DNA from: Achromobacter kerstersii
GTDB lineage: Bacteria > Pseudomonadota > Gammaproteobacteria > Burkholderiales > Burkholderiaceae_B
Direction: 5' to 3'
DNA: 64,000 nucleotides
Assembly: GCF_902859595.1 (NCBI RefSeq)
Contig: NZ_CADIJQ010000003.1
Location: 310,001-374,000 of the forward strand
Positions 33,763-42,214 of the stretch are shown piece after piece (position 1 is the first letter of the stretch; each line of letters begins with the position of its first letter). A program made the position numbers and the translations under genes. The notes beneath the pieces were generated by a model. That model did not search any database. It saw only the letters and a program-made list of their open reading frames with translations, and was not told where the DNA came from.

Positions 33763-35016
33763 ATGATGCGTCGAATCGCAATCGTGGGCGGCGGGCAGGC
33801 CGGACTGCCCCTGGCGTTGGGCCTGCTGGACAAGGGATACGCGGTGACGGTCGTCACCAACCGCGACCCCGACAACATCCGCAACGGCAAAGTGATGTCC
33901 AGCCAATGCATGTTTGATGCGTCGTTGCAGGTGGAGCGTGACCTGGGCCTGAACCTGTGGGAGGCCGATTGCCCCACCGTCGACGGCATCGGCCTGGCCG
34001 TGCCGCATCCCGAACAACCGGGCCAGAAGGTGATTGACTGGGTGGCGCGGCTGGACAAGCCGGCGCAAGCCGTGGACCAGCGCATCAAGATGCCGGCGTG
34101 GATGGAATTGTTTGAAGCGCGCGGCGGCAAGCTGCTGATCCAGGACGGGGGCGTGGCCGAGCTGGAACTGCTGGCGGCGTCGCATGACCTTGTGCTGCTG
34201 GCCGCAGGCAAGGGCGACGTGGTCAAACTGTTCGAACGCGATGCGCAGCGCTCGCGCTTTGACCGGCCGCAACGCGCGCTGGCGCTGACGTATGTCAGCG
34301 GCATGCGCCCCGCGCCGGACTATTCCCGCGTGGCGTTCAACCTGATTCCGGGCGTGGGCGAATACTTTGTGTTCCCCGCGCTGACCACAAGCGGCCCCTG
34401 CGAAATCATGGTGTTCGAAGGCATTCCCGGCGGGCCGATGGACTGCTGGCGCGACATCAAGTCACCGCAGGAACATCTGGCGCAAAGCCTGAACATTCTG
34501 CGCACGTATCTGCCGTGGGAAGCCGAACGCTGCGGCGCGGTGGAACTGACCGACGCCAATGGCATTCTTGCCGGCAGCTTCGCGCCCACCGTGCGCAAGC
34601 CGGTGATGACCTTGCCGTCGGGCCGGCTCGTGTTCGGGCTGGGCGACGCGGTGGTCACCAACGACCCGATCACGGGGCAGGGGTCGAACAACGCCACCAA
34701 GGCGTGCGCCGTTTACCTGGATGCGATTGTGGCGCACGGGGATGGCGCGTTCACCGCCGACTGGATGCAGCGCACGTTCGAACGCTTCTGGGAATACGGC
34801 GAAGCGGTTGTGGAATGGACCAACTCGATGCTGATGCCACCCGCGCCGCATCTGTTGAAGCTGCTGAAGGCGGCCGATGACGCGCCCGCGCTGGCCAGCG
34901 CCATCGCCAATGGCTTCAACCATCCGCCCGCCTTCTTCCCGTGGTGGCGCGACGATGTCGCCTGCGACGCGTTCATCGCCTCGAATGCAGCCCGGGCAGC
35001 GCGGGCGGCCGCATGA
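33763..35016 (+). CDS. styrene/indole monooxygenase family flavoprotein (StyA-like)
   Basis: A 417-residue FAD-dependent oxygenase of the two-component group E type. The dinucleotide motif IVGGGQAGLPLALGLL begins at residue 7. NRDPDNIRNGKVMSSQCMF, near residue 33, matches the substrate/FAD region of StyA, and GDAVVTNDPITGQGSNNA (about residue 293) is the second FAD motif of that family. It needs reduced FAD from a partner, here the next gene, whose ATG overlaps its TGA. It likely epoxidises a vinyl-arene or the indole 2,3 bond. A strong AAAGGAGAG site precedes two adjacent ATGs (33763, 33766). Confidence 0.9.
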   Translation: MMRRIAIVGGGQAGLPLALGLLDKGYAVTVVTNRDPDNIRNGKVMSSQCMFDASLQVERDLGLNLWEADCPTVDGIGLAVPHPEQPGQKVIDWVARLDKPAQAVDQRIKMPAWMELFEARGGKLLIQDGGVAELELLAASHDLVLLAAGKGDVVKLFERDAQRSRFDRPQRALALTYVSGMRPAPDYSRVAFNLIPGVGEYFVFPALTTSGPCEIMVFEGIPGGPMDCWRDIKSPQEHLAQSLNILRTYLPWEAERCGAVELTDANGILAGSFAPTVRKPVMTLPSGRLVFGLGDAVVTNDPITGQGSNNATKACAVYLDAIVAHGDGAFTADWMQRTFERFWEYGEAVVEWTNSMLMPPAPHLLKLLKAADDAPALASAIANGFNHPPAFFPWWRDDVACDAFIASNAARAARAAA

Positions 35017-35531
35017 CGGCCCCGCTGGACTGGGGCAGCACGGACCTGCATCCCAAGGTCCTGCGTGGCGTGCTGGGCAGCTACCCGACGGGCGTGGCCA
35101 TTGTGGCCACGCGTTGCCCGGACGGGCGCAATGTCGGGCTGACCATCAATTCCTTTGCCTCGCTATCGCTGGACCCGCCGCTGGTGTTGTGGAGCCTGGT
35201 GAACCACTCGCCGAACCTGGCGGCGTTTCGGGATTGCCGCCACTTCACCATCAGCGTGTTGGCCTGCGGGCAGGAAGCGCTGGCGATGCGCTTTGCGAGT
35301 TCCGCCGTGCCGGACAAATTCGACGGCACACCGCTGCATGAAGTGCCCGAAGGCGTGCCTGCCATCGCCGGGGCCGTCGCCACCTTGGTCTGCGCCAACG
35401 ATCAGCAAAGCCCGGCGGGCGACCATCTGCTGCTGTTTGGCCGCGTGCTGCGCGTGGCCAGCGCGGCCAGCGCCGTGGCAACACCGCTGGTGTTCCACGC
35501 CGGGCGCTTCACCGCGCTGACCGCCGCCTAG
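35013..35531 (+). CDS. flavin reductase family protein (StyB-like)
   Basis: A 172-residue NAD(P)H:flavin reductase of the HpaC/StyB fold. The start VLGSYPTGVAIVATRCPDGR and GLTINSFASLSLDPPLVLWS (flavin binding) are textbook for the family, and HFTISVLACGQEALAMRF follows. The start ATG overlaps the StyA-like stop (ATGA), showing coupling and a partner role: it hands reduced FAD to the monooxygenase. Cytoplasmic. Confidence 0.92.
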   Translation: MTAPLDWGSTDLHPKVLRGVLGSYPTGVAIVATRCPDGRNVGLTINSFASLSLDPPLVLWSLVNHSPNLAAFRDCRHFTISVLACGQEALAMRFASSAVPDKFDGTPLHEVPEGVPAIAGAVATLVCANDQQSPAGDHLLLFGRVLRVASAASAVATPLVFHAGRFTALTAA

Positions 35532-35563
35532 CAGCACCCCCCCACTTCACGTTGGAGCAAGTC

Positions 35564-37186
35564 ATGGCGACCCGGTCAGCGGCGCAGATCATCATCGTCG
35601 GCAGTGGCATGAATTCATTGGTGTGCGCGGCGCTGTTGGCGCAGCGCGGCAAATCCGTGCTGGTGCTGGAACGCAACGACCGGCTGGGCGGCTGCATCCG
35701 TACCGAAGAACTTTTCCCCGGTTATCGGCACGACGTGCTGTCTTGCTGGTATCCGTTGTTTGTGGGAAGCCCCGCCTACGCGGCGTTGAAACCCGCGCTG
35801 CATGCGGCCGGTTTGGAATTCATGCAGGGCGATTACACGACGGGCCTGGTGCTGCCCGACGGTTCCGGCCTGGCGCTCAAGCAAGACATCGAAGACACCG
35901 CGCGCCGGCTGGACGCCTGGGCGCCGGGCGACGGCACGGCCTTTGCGCATATGGCGCAACGTCTGTTTGGCGAAGATGCCGCGCTGACCTTCGGCCTGTT
36001 GGGGCAGAACCCCTATGGCGCCGGCATGGTGAAGCTGTTGTTCAAGGAATGGCGCAAGCGCGGTGCGGACGGCTTGGCCGCGTTTGCCGCGGACTCGATG
36101 GAGCCGTTTCGCCGCTGGGCCGAACGCGCATTGCAGTCCGACGCCGTGCGCGCCCTGATCGCGCCGTGGGTGTTGCACACGGGCCTGGGTCCGGATGACG
36201 CCGCGTCCGCGCTGATCGGCAAGCTGACGTTTGCGGCCGTGGTGGCGGGCGGCATGCCGGTGGTGAAGGGCGGAGGCAGCGGCATCGTCGCCGCACTGGC
36301 CAAGGTGATCGAACAACACGGCGGGCAGTTGCTGACCGGCACGACGGTCGAACGCATTCTGACGCGTGGCGATGGCCGCAAGCGCCGCGCGGTGGGCGTG
36401 GTGGCGAACGGCCGTGAGTACGCCGCGTCCGACGCCGTGGTGTGCAACGTGACGCCGGGCCAGTTGTATGAACAGCTGCTGCCGGATGCGCCCGCGCCCG
36501 TGCGCCAGCGCGCCGCCGCGTATCGCTACGGCCGGGGCGGCATGCAGATTCACTTCGCGCTGAATGCGCCGCCTGATTGGCTGACGCCGGAACTGCGCCA
36601 CGTGCCGCTCGTGCATCTGACGGAAAGCATGGAGCAGGTCTGCCTGTCGGTCACCGAGGCCAACAACGGCCTGTTGCCCGCGCGGCCCACCTTGGCCATC
36701 GGCCAGCCCGTTGCCGTGGACCCCTCGCGCGCGCCGGACGGGGGGTGGATCTTGTGGGTGCAGATGCAAGAGCTGCCGGTGCGCGTCAAAGGCGACGCGG
36801 CGGGCCAGATCACCGTGCCGGCGGACGGCCGCTGGACCGATGCGCTGCGCGAAGCCGTTGCCGACCGCGTGCAAGCGCGTCTGGAAGGCGTGATGCCGGG
36901 CCTTGCCGGCCGCATCGTGGGCCGCCGCAGCTATTCACCCGCCGACCTTGAAGGCATGAACGTCAATCTGGTTGGCGGCGATCCGTATTCAGGGGTGTGC
37001 TCGCCCGACCAGTTTTTCTGGCTGCGGCCCTTTGCCGGCAACCACGGCGCGCGCGGGCATCGCACGCCGCTGCGCAACCTCTTTCATATCGGCGCTTCTA
37101 CCCATCCCGGCCCCGGCCTGGGCGGCGGCTCCGGCTATCTCGTCGCGCAACATCTGGCGCCCCGTGCGGGCAGGAGCGGAACATGA
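35564..37186 (+). CDS. NAD(P)/FAD-dependent oxidoreductase, phytoene desaturase-like
   Basis: A 540-residue flavoprotein of the CrtI/amine-oxidase superfamily. The N-terminus IIIVGSGMNSLVCAALLAQR and VLVLERNDRLGGCIRTEE is the FAD-binding beta-alpha-beta unit plus its continuation. The C-terminus LFHIGASTHPGPGLGGGSGY is the closing FAD motif of CrtI-like proteins. No carotenoid genes are nearby; it is embedded between the flavin reductase and an outer-membrane channel gene, with a 4-base overlap to the latter. It may dehydrogenate a product of the monooxygenase step. The ATG at 35564 follows TTGGAGCAAG. Confidence 0.82.
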   Translation: MATRSAAQIIIVGSGMNSLVCAALLAQRGKSVLVLERNDRLGGCIRTEELFPGYRHDVLSCWYPLFVGSPAYAALKPALHAAGLEFMQGDYTTGLVLPDGSGLALKQDIEDTARRLDAWAPGDGTAFAHMAQRLFGEDAALTFGLLGQNPYGAGMVKLLFKEWRKRGADGLAAFAADSMEPFRRWAERALQSDAVRALIAPWVLHTGLGPDDAASALIGKLTFAAVVAGGMPVVKGGGSGIVAALAKVIEQHGGQLLTGTTVERILTRGDGRKRRAVGVVANGREYAASDAVVCNVTPGQLYEQLLPDAPAPVRQRAAAYRYGRGGMQIHFALNAPPDWLTPELRHVPLVHLTESMEQVCLSVTEANNGLLPARPTLAIGQPVAVDPSRAPDGGWILWVQMQELPVRVKGDAAGQITVPADGRWTDALREAVADRVQARLEGVMPGLAGRIVGRRSYSPADLEGMNVNLVGGDPYSGVCSPDQFFWLRPFAGNHGARGHRTPLRNLFHIGASTHPGPGLGGGSGYLVAQHLAPRAGRSGT

Positions 37187-38079
37187 GCACACACTTTGAA
37201 CCCCGGCGGCTGGCTTGTGCCGTGGCATTGGCGCTGGCTAGCGGGGCGGCGTCGGCTACCGAAGGGGGCGGGTTGGGCATCTACCCCGATGGCCTGGAAA
37301 ACTTCATGTCGGGCGCGCTGCCGCCGCCCGGCGTGCACATGCTGGTCTACGGCGGCGGAGCGCGCTACGACACGCTGCGCGGCAACGATGGCCAACGTGT
37401 GCCGGTGCCGGGCTTCAAGGTCGACGTCAACGTGCTGGCGCCGCGGTTGATCTGGGTGACCGAGCAGCAGGTGCTGGGCGGGCAACTGGCCTTTCACGCC
37501 ATCGCGCCCTTGCTGGACGTAACCTTCAAGGCGGCCGGCGAACGCTACCGCAGCACGGGCCTGGGCGACATGACGCTGGGCGTGGCGCTGGGCTATCACG
37601 TGTCGCCGTCGCTGCACTACGTGGTTGGGCTGGACATGTACGCGCCCACCGGCGAGTACAACCGCAACGACCCCTCCAGCCTGGGCAAGAACTACTGGAC
37701 GGCGCAGCCCGTGTTCGCGTTGAGCCGCATCAGCCCCGATGGCTTTAACGCCGACCTCAAGCTGATGTACGACTTCAACTTCACGAACTCGGCCACCAAC
37801 ACCCGTTCCGGCCAGGCCATTCACGCCGACTACGCGCTGGGTTGGGGCGTGGGCAAGGGCTGGGTGCTGGGCGTGGGCGGCCACGCCTTCCAGCAGGTAA
37901 CGGACGACAGCGGGCCGAACAGCGCCGCCGGCCGCGCCCGCGCGTTTGGTGTCGGGCCGGCGGTGCGATACCTGAACGACAAGGGCTGGCTGTTCACCGC
38001 CAAGTGGCAGCAGGAATTCAAGGTGAAGAACCGGCCCGAAGGGTCGCAGCTTTACGTGAAGCTGGCGATTCCGTTCTGA
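37183..38079 (+). CDS. outer-membrane channel, MetA-pathway/phenol degradation type
   Basis: A 298-residue protein with an N-terminal signal peptide (RRLACAVALALASGAASA, residues 8-25). The rest alternates polar and hydrophobic residues as in a beta-barrel and ends in ...LYVKLAIPF, a C-terminal Phe signature. The pattern GLGDMTLGVALGYHVSPSLH and MYAPTGEYN is the 'putative MetA-pathway of phenol degradation' family (PF13557). It overlaps the preceding oxidase gene by 4 bases, so it is the last gene of the operon. It likely lets a hydrophobic aromatic substrate through the outer membrane. Confidence 0.85.
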   Translation: MSTHFEPRRLACAVALALASGAASATEGGGLGIYPDGLENFMSGALPPPGVHMLVYGGGARYDTLRGNDGQRVPVPGFKVDVNVLAPRLIWVTEQQVLGGQLAFHAIAPLLDVTFKAAGERYRSTGLGDMTLGVALGYHVSPSLHYVVGLDMYAPTGEYNRNDPSSLGKNYWTAQPVFALSRISPDGFNADLKLMYDFNFTNSATNTRSGQAIHADYALGWGVGKGWVLGVGGHAFQQVTDDSGPNSAAGRARAFGVGPAVRYLNDKGWLFTAKWQQEFKVKNRPEGSQLYVKLAIPF

Positions 38080-38158
38080 TGGCCGGGCGGCCAGGGTTTG
38101 CCCGCCGCCGCGCCCGCGTGATACAAGACGGGCCTCTTCAGCTGTCTGCCTTGGTTTC

Positions 38159-38758
38159 ATGGTCTCCGCTTCGACGCTTGGATTGTTCCTGGCAGGGGTC
38201 GCCGTCATTCTGGCGATGCCCGGCCCCACCAATACCTTGTTGGCCGCGGCCGGGTTGCGCCAAGGCTTCCTGCGGTCAGCACGCTTGACCGGCGCAGAAC
38301 TGGCCGGCTACCTGATCGCCATCACGGTCTGGGGCCGCTTTCTGGAACAGGCGGCGCAGGCGTTCCCGTGGCTGCCAGCGGTGGTGCGCGTGGCGGCCAG
38401 CGTGTACATCGCCTATCTGTCCATCCGCATGTGGCGCGCGGCGCAAACGGTGCCATCGGCCGCGCAACAAATGATCGGCATGCGGACGCTGTTTGTGGCG
38501 ACGCTGCTGAATCCCAAAGGCATCCTGTTCGCCAGCGGCATCTTCCCGCCTGCGGCCTTTTTGAACTTGTCCACGTACCTGGTCTTCATGGCGATATTCG
38601 CGGCGCTGCTGGTGCCGATCGGACTGATGTGGGTGGCGTTCGGCGCGTCGCTGGGCAACCAAAAAATCAAGTGGATCAGCCCGGCGCAAGTGCAGCGCGG
38701 GGCCTCAGTGGTGTTGGGACTTTTTTCGCTGAGCCTGGCCTGGGCGGCGTTCCGATAG
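38159..38758 (+). CDS. LysE/RhtB family exporter
   Basis: A 199-residue inner-membrane exporter with about six helices. The motif GVAVILAMPGPTNTLLAAAG at residues 14-33 is the conserved 'GPN/T' signature of LysE-type amino-acid exporters. FVATLLNPKGILF is the second conserved region. It is 80 bases after the previous operon and could be co-transcribed. Its 3' end, including the TAG, is the first unit of a tandem repeat. Likely exports an amino acid or similar amphipathic compound. Confidence 0.85.
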   Translation: MVSASTLGLFLAGVAVILAMPGPTNTLLAAAGLRQGFLRSARLTGAELAGYLIAITVWGRFLEQAAQAFPWLPAVVRVAASVYIAYLSIRMWRAAQTVPSAAQQMIGMRTLFVATLLNPKGILFASGIFPPAAFLNLSTYLVFMAIFAALLVPIGLMWVAFGASLGNQKIKWISPAQVQRGASVVLGLFSLSLAWAAFR

Positions 38759-38850
38759 CGCGGTGCCCCATCGAGCTGCGTTCCGATGCGCGGCGCTCCA
38801 TCGAGCTGCGTTCCGATAGCGCAGCGCTCCATCGCGCCGCGTTCCGATAG
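38747..38850. repeat. 30-31 bp tandem repeat spanning the LysE stop codon
   Basis: The sequence gcgttccgatag, which holds the last codons and TAG of the LysE-type gene, recurs at 38747, 38778, 38808 and 38839. Units of 30-31 bases also share 'gcgctccatcgagct'. The copies after the first are non-coding and fill the gap to the convergent AraC gene. Confidence 0.9.
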
Positions 38851-38871
38851 GGCGCAGGGAGCAGGGCGGTC

Positions 38872-39903
38872 TTATTCGCCCAGCCGCCGCAAGCTCTCGC
38901 TTGGGCTTTCGCCATAGCGCGCCTTGTATCCGGCGCTGAACCGCCCCATGTGCGCAAACCCCCAGCGCAGCGCCACGCTGGCGATGTTCTGGCTTTCGCC
39001 AGACAGCAGCTCGGCGCGCGCGCGTTCCATGCGCAGGTCACGCAGATAATGCATGGGGCTCACGTCCAGAAATTCCTTGAACCCCGCATACAGGCTGCGC
39101 ACGCTGACGCCCGCGATGCGCGCAAGATGCTCGGCGCTGACCGGTTCATGCGCGTGCGCTTGCAGGTAGTCTTGCACGCTGCGCACATGGCGCGGCAGCA
39201 CCGCGCCGCGACGGCCAGGCGGCACGCCCGTGTAATTGTGGGGATGGGCCGACAGCAGGGTGGCGGCCACCAGTTGCTCCATCTGATGCACGATCAGCTT
39301 GTGCGTGGCCAGGTCCGCGTGCTGCGAAGAACAGTCCAGCAAATACGTCATCAGGCATCGCCATGCCGGACAATCGCGCCAGCGGAACCCCAGCTGAAAA
39401 CGCAGCGGCCGATCCAGCGTGCCGCCCAACTGGCCCACCAGCGTGCGCTCCAGCAACGAACGCCCCACGCGCAGCATGAACTGATCGTTGTCGCCGCTCC
39501 AGCACATGGCCAGATCGTCGTCAGGGCTGACCACGGAAGCCAGCTCCGATGTGGAATCCACCTGCTGCGGGCCGCTGCGGATACAGGCGGAACCCGACAA
39601 CGGCATCTGCACCAGAAAGAAATCTTCCAACGGCCCGGGCCGAATCTCAACCTGCGCCCCGTAGCGCAGGCGGTTCAGCGAGACCTCGCCCAGCGGCAGA
39701 TGATGCATGCGCGCGTCCAGCCGCTGCGCCGCGCCCACCACGCCCAAATGATGCGGCCGCATCACGCGGCCAACCATGGAACGCGCTTCGTCCAGATCGC
39801 CCGACGCAAACAACTGCTGCGCCGGCAAGCCCAGCACCGACTCGATCCGGGGGCCGGCGGGCGGCCAGGTCGTGCTGAAGGCGGACGATGTCGGGTTGAG
39901 CAT
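38872..39903 (-). CDS. AraC family regulator (AraC_binding_2 type)
   Basis: A 343-residue regulator. Residues 1-190 form an AraC_binding_2-like domain (LPLGEVSLNRLRYGAQVEI, then FFLVQMPLSG). Residues 240-343 carry the DNA-binding domain: EHLARIAGVSVRSLYAGFKE and ASVALRWGFAHMGRFSAGYK. This domain pairing is common in activators of aromatic-compound pathways (for example FeaR, XylS-like and AlkB-linked ones). It is convergent with the StyA-like operon and LysE gene and is the only regulator next to them. ATG at 39903 chosen; a GTG at 39930 is possible. Confidence 0.87.
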   Translation of the reverse strand: MLNPTSSAFSTTWPPAGPRIESVLGLPAQQLFASGDLDEARSMVGRVMRPHHLGVVGAAQRLDARMHHLPLGEVSLNRLRYGAQVEIRPGPLEDFFLVQMPLSGSACIRSGPQQVDSTSELASVVSPDDDLAMCWSGDNDQFMLRVGRSLLERTLVGQLGGTLDRPLRFQLGFRWRDCPAWRCLMTYLLDCSSQHADLATHKLIVHQMEQLVAATLLSAHPHNYTGVPPGRRGAVLPRHVRSVQDYLQAHAHEPVSAEHLARIAGVSVRSLYAGFKEFLDVSPMHYLRDLRMERARAELLSGESQNIASVALRWGFAHMGRFSAGYKARYGESPSESLRRLGE

Positions 39904-40042
39904 GGCGGGGGCGTCCTTGCGGGGTCTCACGGGCCTTGAAGGCTCTGATAGTAAAGCGGTGCCGGTCCCGGGTGACTGGTGGAAAACCCGTCCCGCAGCC
40001 CGGGAGCCTGTCCGCTTTTTGCGTACGCTGTCCGCAAAATGC

Positions 40043-40073
40043 AGAAAACCGCGGAGGGCATCCGCGGTTTTCT
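40043..40073 (-). terminator. terminator of the pirin gene
   Basis: A perfect 12-bp stem (agaaaaccgcgg / ccgcggttttct) with a 7-base loop lies 25 bases after the pirin stop on the minus strand. The A/T-rich stem ends give a U-rich tail on either strand. Confidence 0.75.
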
Positions 40074-40097
40074 GACGATGGCAACAATGCCGGCAGG

Positions 40098-40961
40098 TCA
40101 GTGCATCTGGCCGTAGCGTCCGGCGTTGAAGTCCTGGATGGCTTCAACGATTTCCGCCTGCGTGTTCATCACGAACGGGCCGTACCCCACCACAGGCTCA
40201 TCAATTGGCTCGCCGCTCAAGATGAGGAACACGGCGTCGTTGTTCGCTTCGACCGTGATGCTTTCCCCATCCTGCGAGAACAGCGCCAACTGCGCATCAC
40301 GCGCCACCGTTTCCCCATTGACCAACACCGTGCCGCGCAGCATCACCAGCATGCTGTTGCGGCCCGCGGGAATGGGAAACGCCGCCGACTTGCCCGCATT
40401 CAAGCGCACGTCCCACACGTCAATCGGCGTGAACGTATGCGCCGGCCCGGCATGACCCGCGAAACTCCCCGCAATCACCCGCACGCTGCCCGCGCCATCC
40501 GGCAATTCCGCCACCGGAATATCCGCATTGAGGATGCTCTGGTAACCCGCCGCCGCCGACTTGTCCTTGGCCGGCAGGTTCACCCACAACTGCACCATCT
40601 CAAGCTCACCACCCGTGCGCGTGAACGCGTGCGAATGGAACTCCTCGTGCAGAATGCCCGACGCTGCCGTCATCCATTGCACATCGCCCGGACCAATCAC
40701 GCCGCCGTTGCCGGTGGAATCGCGGTGTTCCACTTCGCCGCTGTAGACAATCGTCACGGTCTCAAAGCCGCGATGCGGATGCTGACCGACGCCGCGCGGA
40801 TGGTCGGCCGGCTCGAACTTTGCGGGGCCGGCGTAATCCAACAGCAGAAACGGGCTCACGTTCTTGCCCTTGTCGTTGTAAGAGAACATCGAGCGCACGG
40901 GAAAGCCGTCGCCCACCCAATGGGGGCGAGGGGCTGCATGCAGGCCGAGGATCTTCTTCAT
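40098..40961 (-). CDS. pirin family protein
   Basis: A 287-residue double cupin. The metal-binding motif VGQHPHRGFETVTIV holds His61 and His63; the further ligands are in HRDSTGNGG (His) and GILHEEFHS (Glu/His region). DVQWMTAASGI is the pirin signature. The C-terminal cupin is present (PIDEPVVGYGPFVMNT). An AGGAG site lies seven bases before the ATG. Bacterial pirins are iron proteins, some with quercetin 2,3-dioxygenase activity and some redox sensors. Single gene with its own terminator. Confidence 0.93.
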   Translation of the reverse strand: MKKILGLHAAPRPHWVGDGFPVRSMFSYNDKGKNVSPFLLLDYAGPAKFEPADHPRGVGQHPHRGFETVTIVYSGEVEHRDSTGNGGVIGPGDVQWMTAASGILHEEFHSHAFTRTGGELEMVQLWVNLPAKDKSAAAGYQSILNADIPVAELPDGAGSVRVIAGSFAGHAGPAHTFTPIDVWDVRLNAGKSAAFPIPAGRNSMLVMLRGTVLVNGETVARDAQLALFSQDGESITVEANNDAVFLILSGEPIDEPVVGYGPFVMNTQAEIVEAIQDFNAGRYGQMH

Positions 40962-41250
40962 GTTTCAACTCCTATTGCGCGGCCCCATCGGAGCCGTTCG
41001 ACATAGCAATAAAGATAAGGGCGGAACGCTCGTTTCGGTAGACCCGGAAAGTGATAAGGACTGTTCCATGAATCGGACGATGACTATCAGTTCACACCTA
41101 CAACTTTATGGCATCGGCCAGATGGATGACAGCCTGTTTTTTAGGAAAAGTCCGATATTTCAATCGGTTGGGCAACCGTAGAGTTCACCCATGCCGCCGG
41201 CAGCGCCGGCATCCCACCTACCGCCCACGCTCCAATTGCCTTCCGATCCC
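40962..41250. other. intergenic region upstream of pirin, with one weak small frame
   Basis: About 290 bases without a sure gene. A 37-codon frame at 41068-41181 (MNRTMTISSHLQLYGIGQMD...) has an AAGGA site in front but no recognisable similarity and could be chance. The pirin promoter must lie in the left part (minus strand). Confidence 0.4.
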
Positions 41251-41373
41251 ATGACGTCTAACACTCCCTTTCGCTTCCGCTCCGTTGCCACTTTTCTGTC
41301 CCTGGCCGCCGTAGGCATCGCCTCCGGCCTGCTAGCCGGCAAGCTCTACCTGCTGTGGCAAACCCTGGCGTGA
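41251..41373 (+). CDS. small single-span membrane peptide, 40 residues
   Basis: A short frame MTSNTPFRFRSVATFLSLAA followed by VGIASGLLAGKLYLLWQTLA. A basic N-terminus (FRFR) precedes one hydrophobic helix of about 20 residues, as in small inner-membrane proteins with the N-terminus in the cytoplasm. No strong ribosome binding site is seen. Its last codons and stop are the first unit of a 20-base tandem repeat. No known family is recognised. Confidence 0.45.
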   Translation: MTSNTPFRFRSVATFLSLAAVGIASGLLAGKLYLLWQTLA

Positions 41374-41435
41374 CGCGGCAAACCCTGGCGTGACGCGGCA
41401 AACCCTGGTGTGATGCGGCAAATTTCCGCCTGACG
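41356..41435. repeat. 20-bp tandem repeat spanning a stop codon
   Basis: Four head-to-tail 20-base units (consensus cggcaaaccctggcgtgacg) at 41356, 41376, 41396 and 41416. The first holds the end of the small membrane-peptide frame and its TGA (41371-41373); the fourth is diverged. The array ends 13 bases before the glycosylase ATG, so copy number may affect its leader. Confidence 0.92.
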
Positions 41436-41448
41436 TATCCTTCCCGGC

Positions 41449-41982
41449 ATGAAACAACGCGTGGACCCCGCGCCCGCCGGGCGCATCGAACCTGTCACCG
41501 GCTTTGCCCCCGTCGCCACCCCCGACGCGCGAGTGCTTGTCCTGGGCTCCATGCCCGGCGTGGCGTCACTGAAGCAAGCCCGCTACTACGCCCACCCCCG
41601 CAACGCGTTCTGGCCCATCGCCGCCCAGGTCCTGGGCTTTGACGCCACCGCAGACTACCCCCAGCGCCTGCAAGCCCTGCAAGCCGCCGGCGTCGCCCTA
41701 TGGGACGTCCTGCAAACCTGCGAGCGCCCCGGCAGTCTGGACGCAGACATCCGCCACGACACCCTGATCCCCAACGACTTCGCCGCCTTCCTGCAAGCGC
41801 ACCCGGCCATCACCCGCATCTGCTTCAACGGCGCCAAAGCCGCAACACTCTTCCGCCGCCACGTGATGCCCACCCTGACGGCCACCCTGGACTACCAAGA
41901 CCTGCCGTCCACCAGCCCCGCCCACGCCGCCGCCTCATACGATAAGAAACTGGCAGCTTGGAGCAGGGCGCTGAAAATCTAG
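41449..41982 (+). CDS. DNA-deoxyinosine / G:U mismatch uracil-DNA glycosylase (UDG superfamily, HDG type)
   Basis: A 177-residue base-excision repair enzyme. The motif VLGSMPGVASL (residues 31-41) is followed by YYAHPRNAFWPI, the marker of family 6 hypoxanthine-DNA glycosylase (HDG) and its Mug-like relatives. The last motif STSPAHA stands in the place of the H-S-P-x-S loop. These enzymes remove deaminated bases (hypoxanthine, or uracil in some members). It stands alone; its leader is the 20-base repeat array and its 3' side is a hexanucleotide repeat. Confidence 0.9.
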   Translation: MKQRVDPAPAGRIEPVTGFAPVATPDARVLVLGSMPGVASLKQARYYAHPRNAFWPIAAQVLGFDATADYPQRLQALQAAGVALWDVLQTCERPGSLDADIRHDTLIPNDFAAFLQAHPAITRICFNGAKAATLFRRHVMPTLTATLDYQDLPSTSPAHAAASYDKKLAAWSRALKI

Positions 41983-41992
41983 GCAAGCACCC

Positions 41993-42137
41993 CGGCACCA
42001 GCACCAGCACCAGCACCGGCACCGGCACCAGCACCAGCACCGGCACCAGCACCAGCACCAGCACCGGCACCGGCACCGGCACCAGCACCAGCACCGGCAC
42101 CAGCACCAGCACCAGCACCGGCATCGGCATCGGCATC
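41993..42137. repeat. hexanucleotide array (accggc / accagc)
   Basis: About 24 units of ACC(A/G)GC run from just after the glycosylase stop, with the last ones changing to ggcatc. The pattern of A and G variants itself repeats in blocks of 12, 18 and 30 bases, showing stepwise duplication. Read through, it would encode Ser-Thr/Gly-Thr or, on the other strand, Ala-Gly, but no gene start or family supports coding. Confidence 0.93.
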
Positions 42138-42214
42138 CCGCAGCCCGCCCCCAAAGCCCATCCGTCCAGCAAGGCCCCCAAAAAAGCCCATCCGTTCAGC
42201 AGGCACCCCCCCAA

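Noticed and set aside
41068-41181. A 37-codon plus-strand frame upstream of the small membrane peptide
   Set aside because: Only a weak ribosome binding site supports it; no similarity or hydrophobic pattern, so it was not called as a gene.
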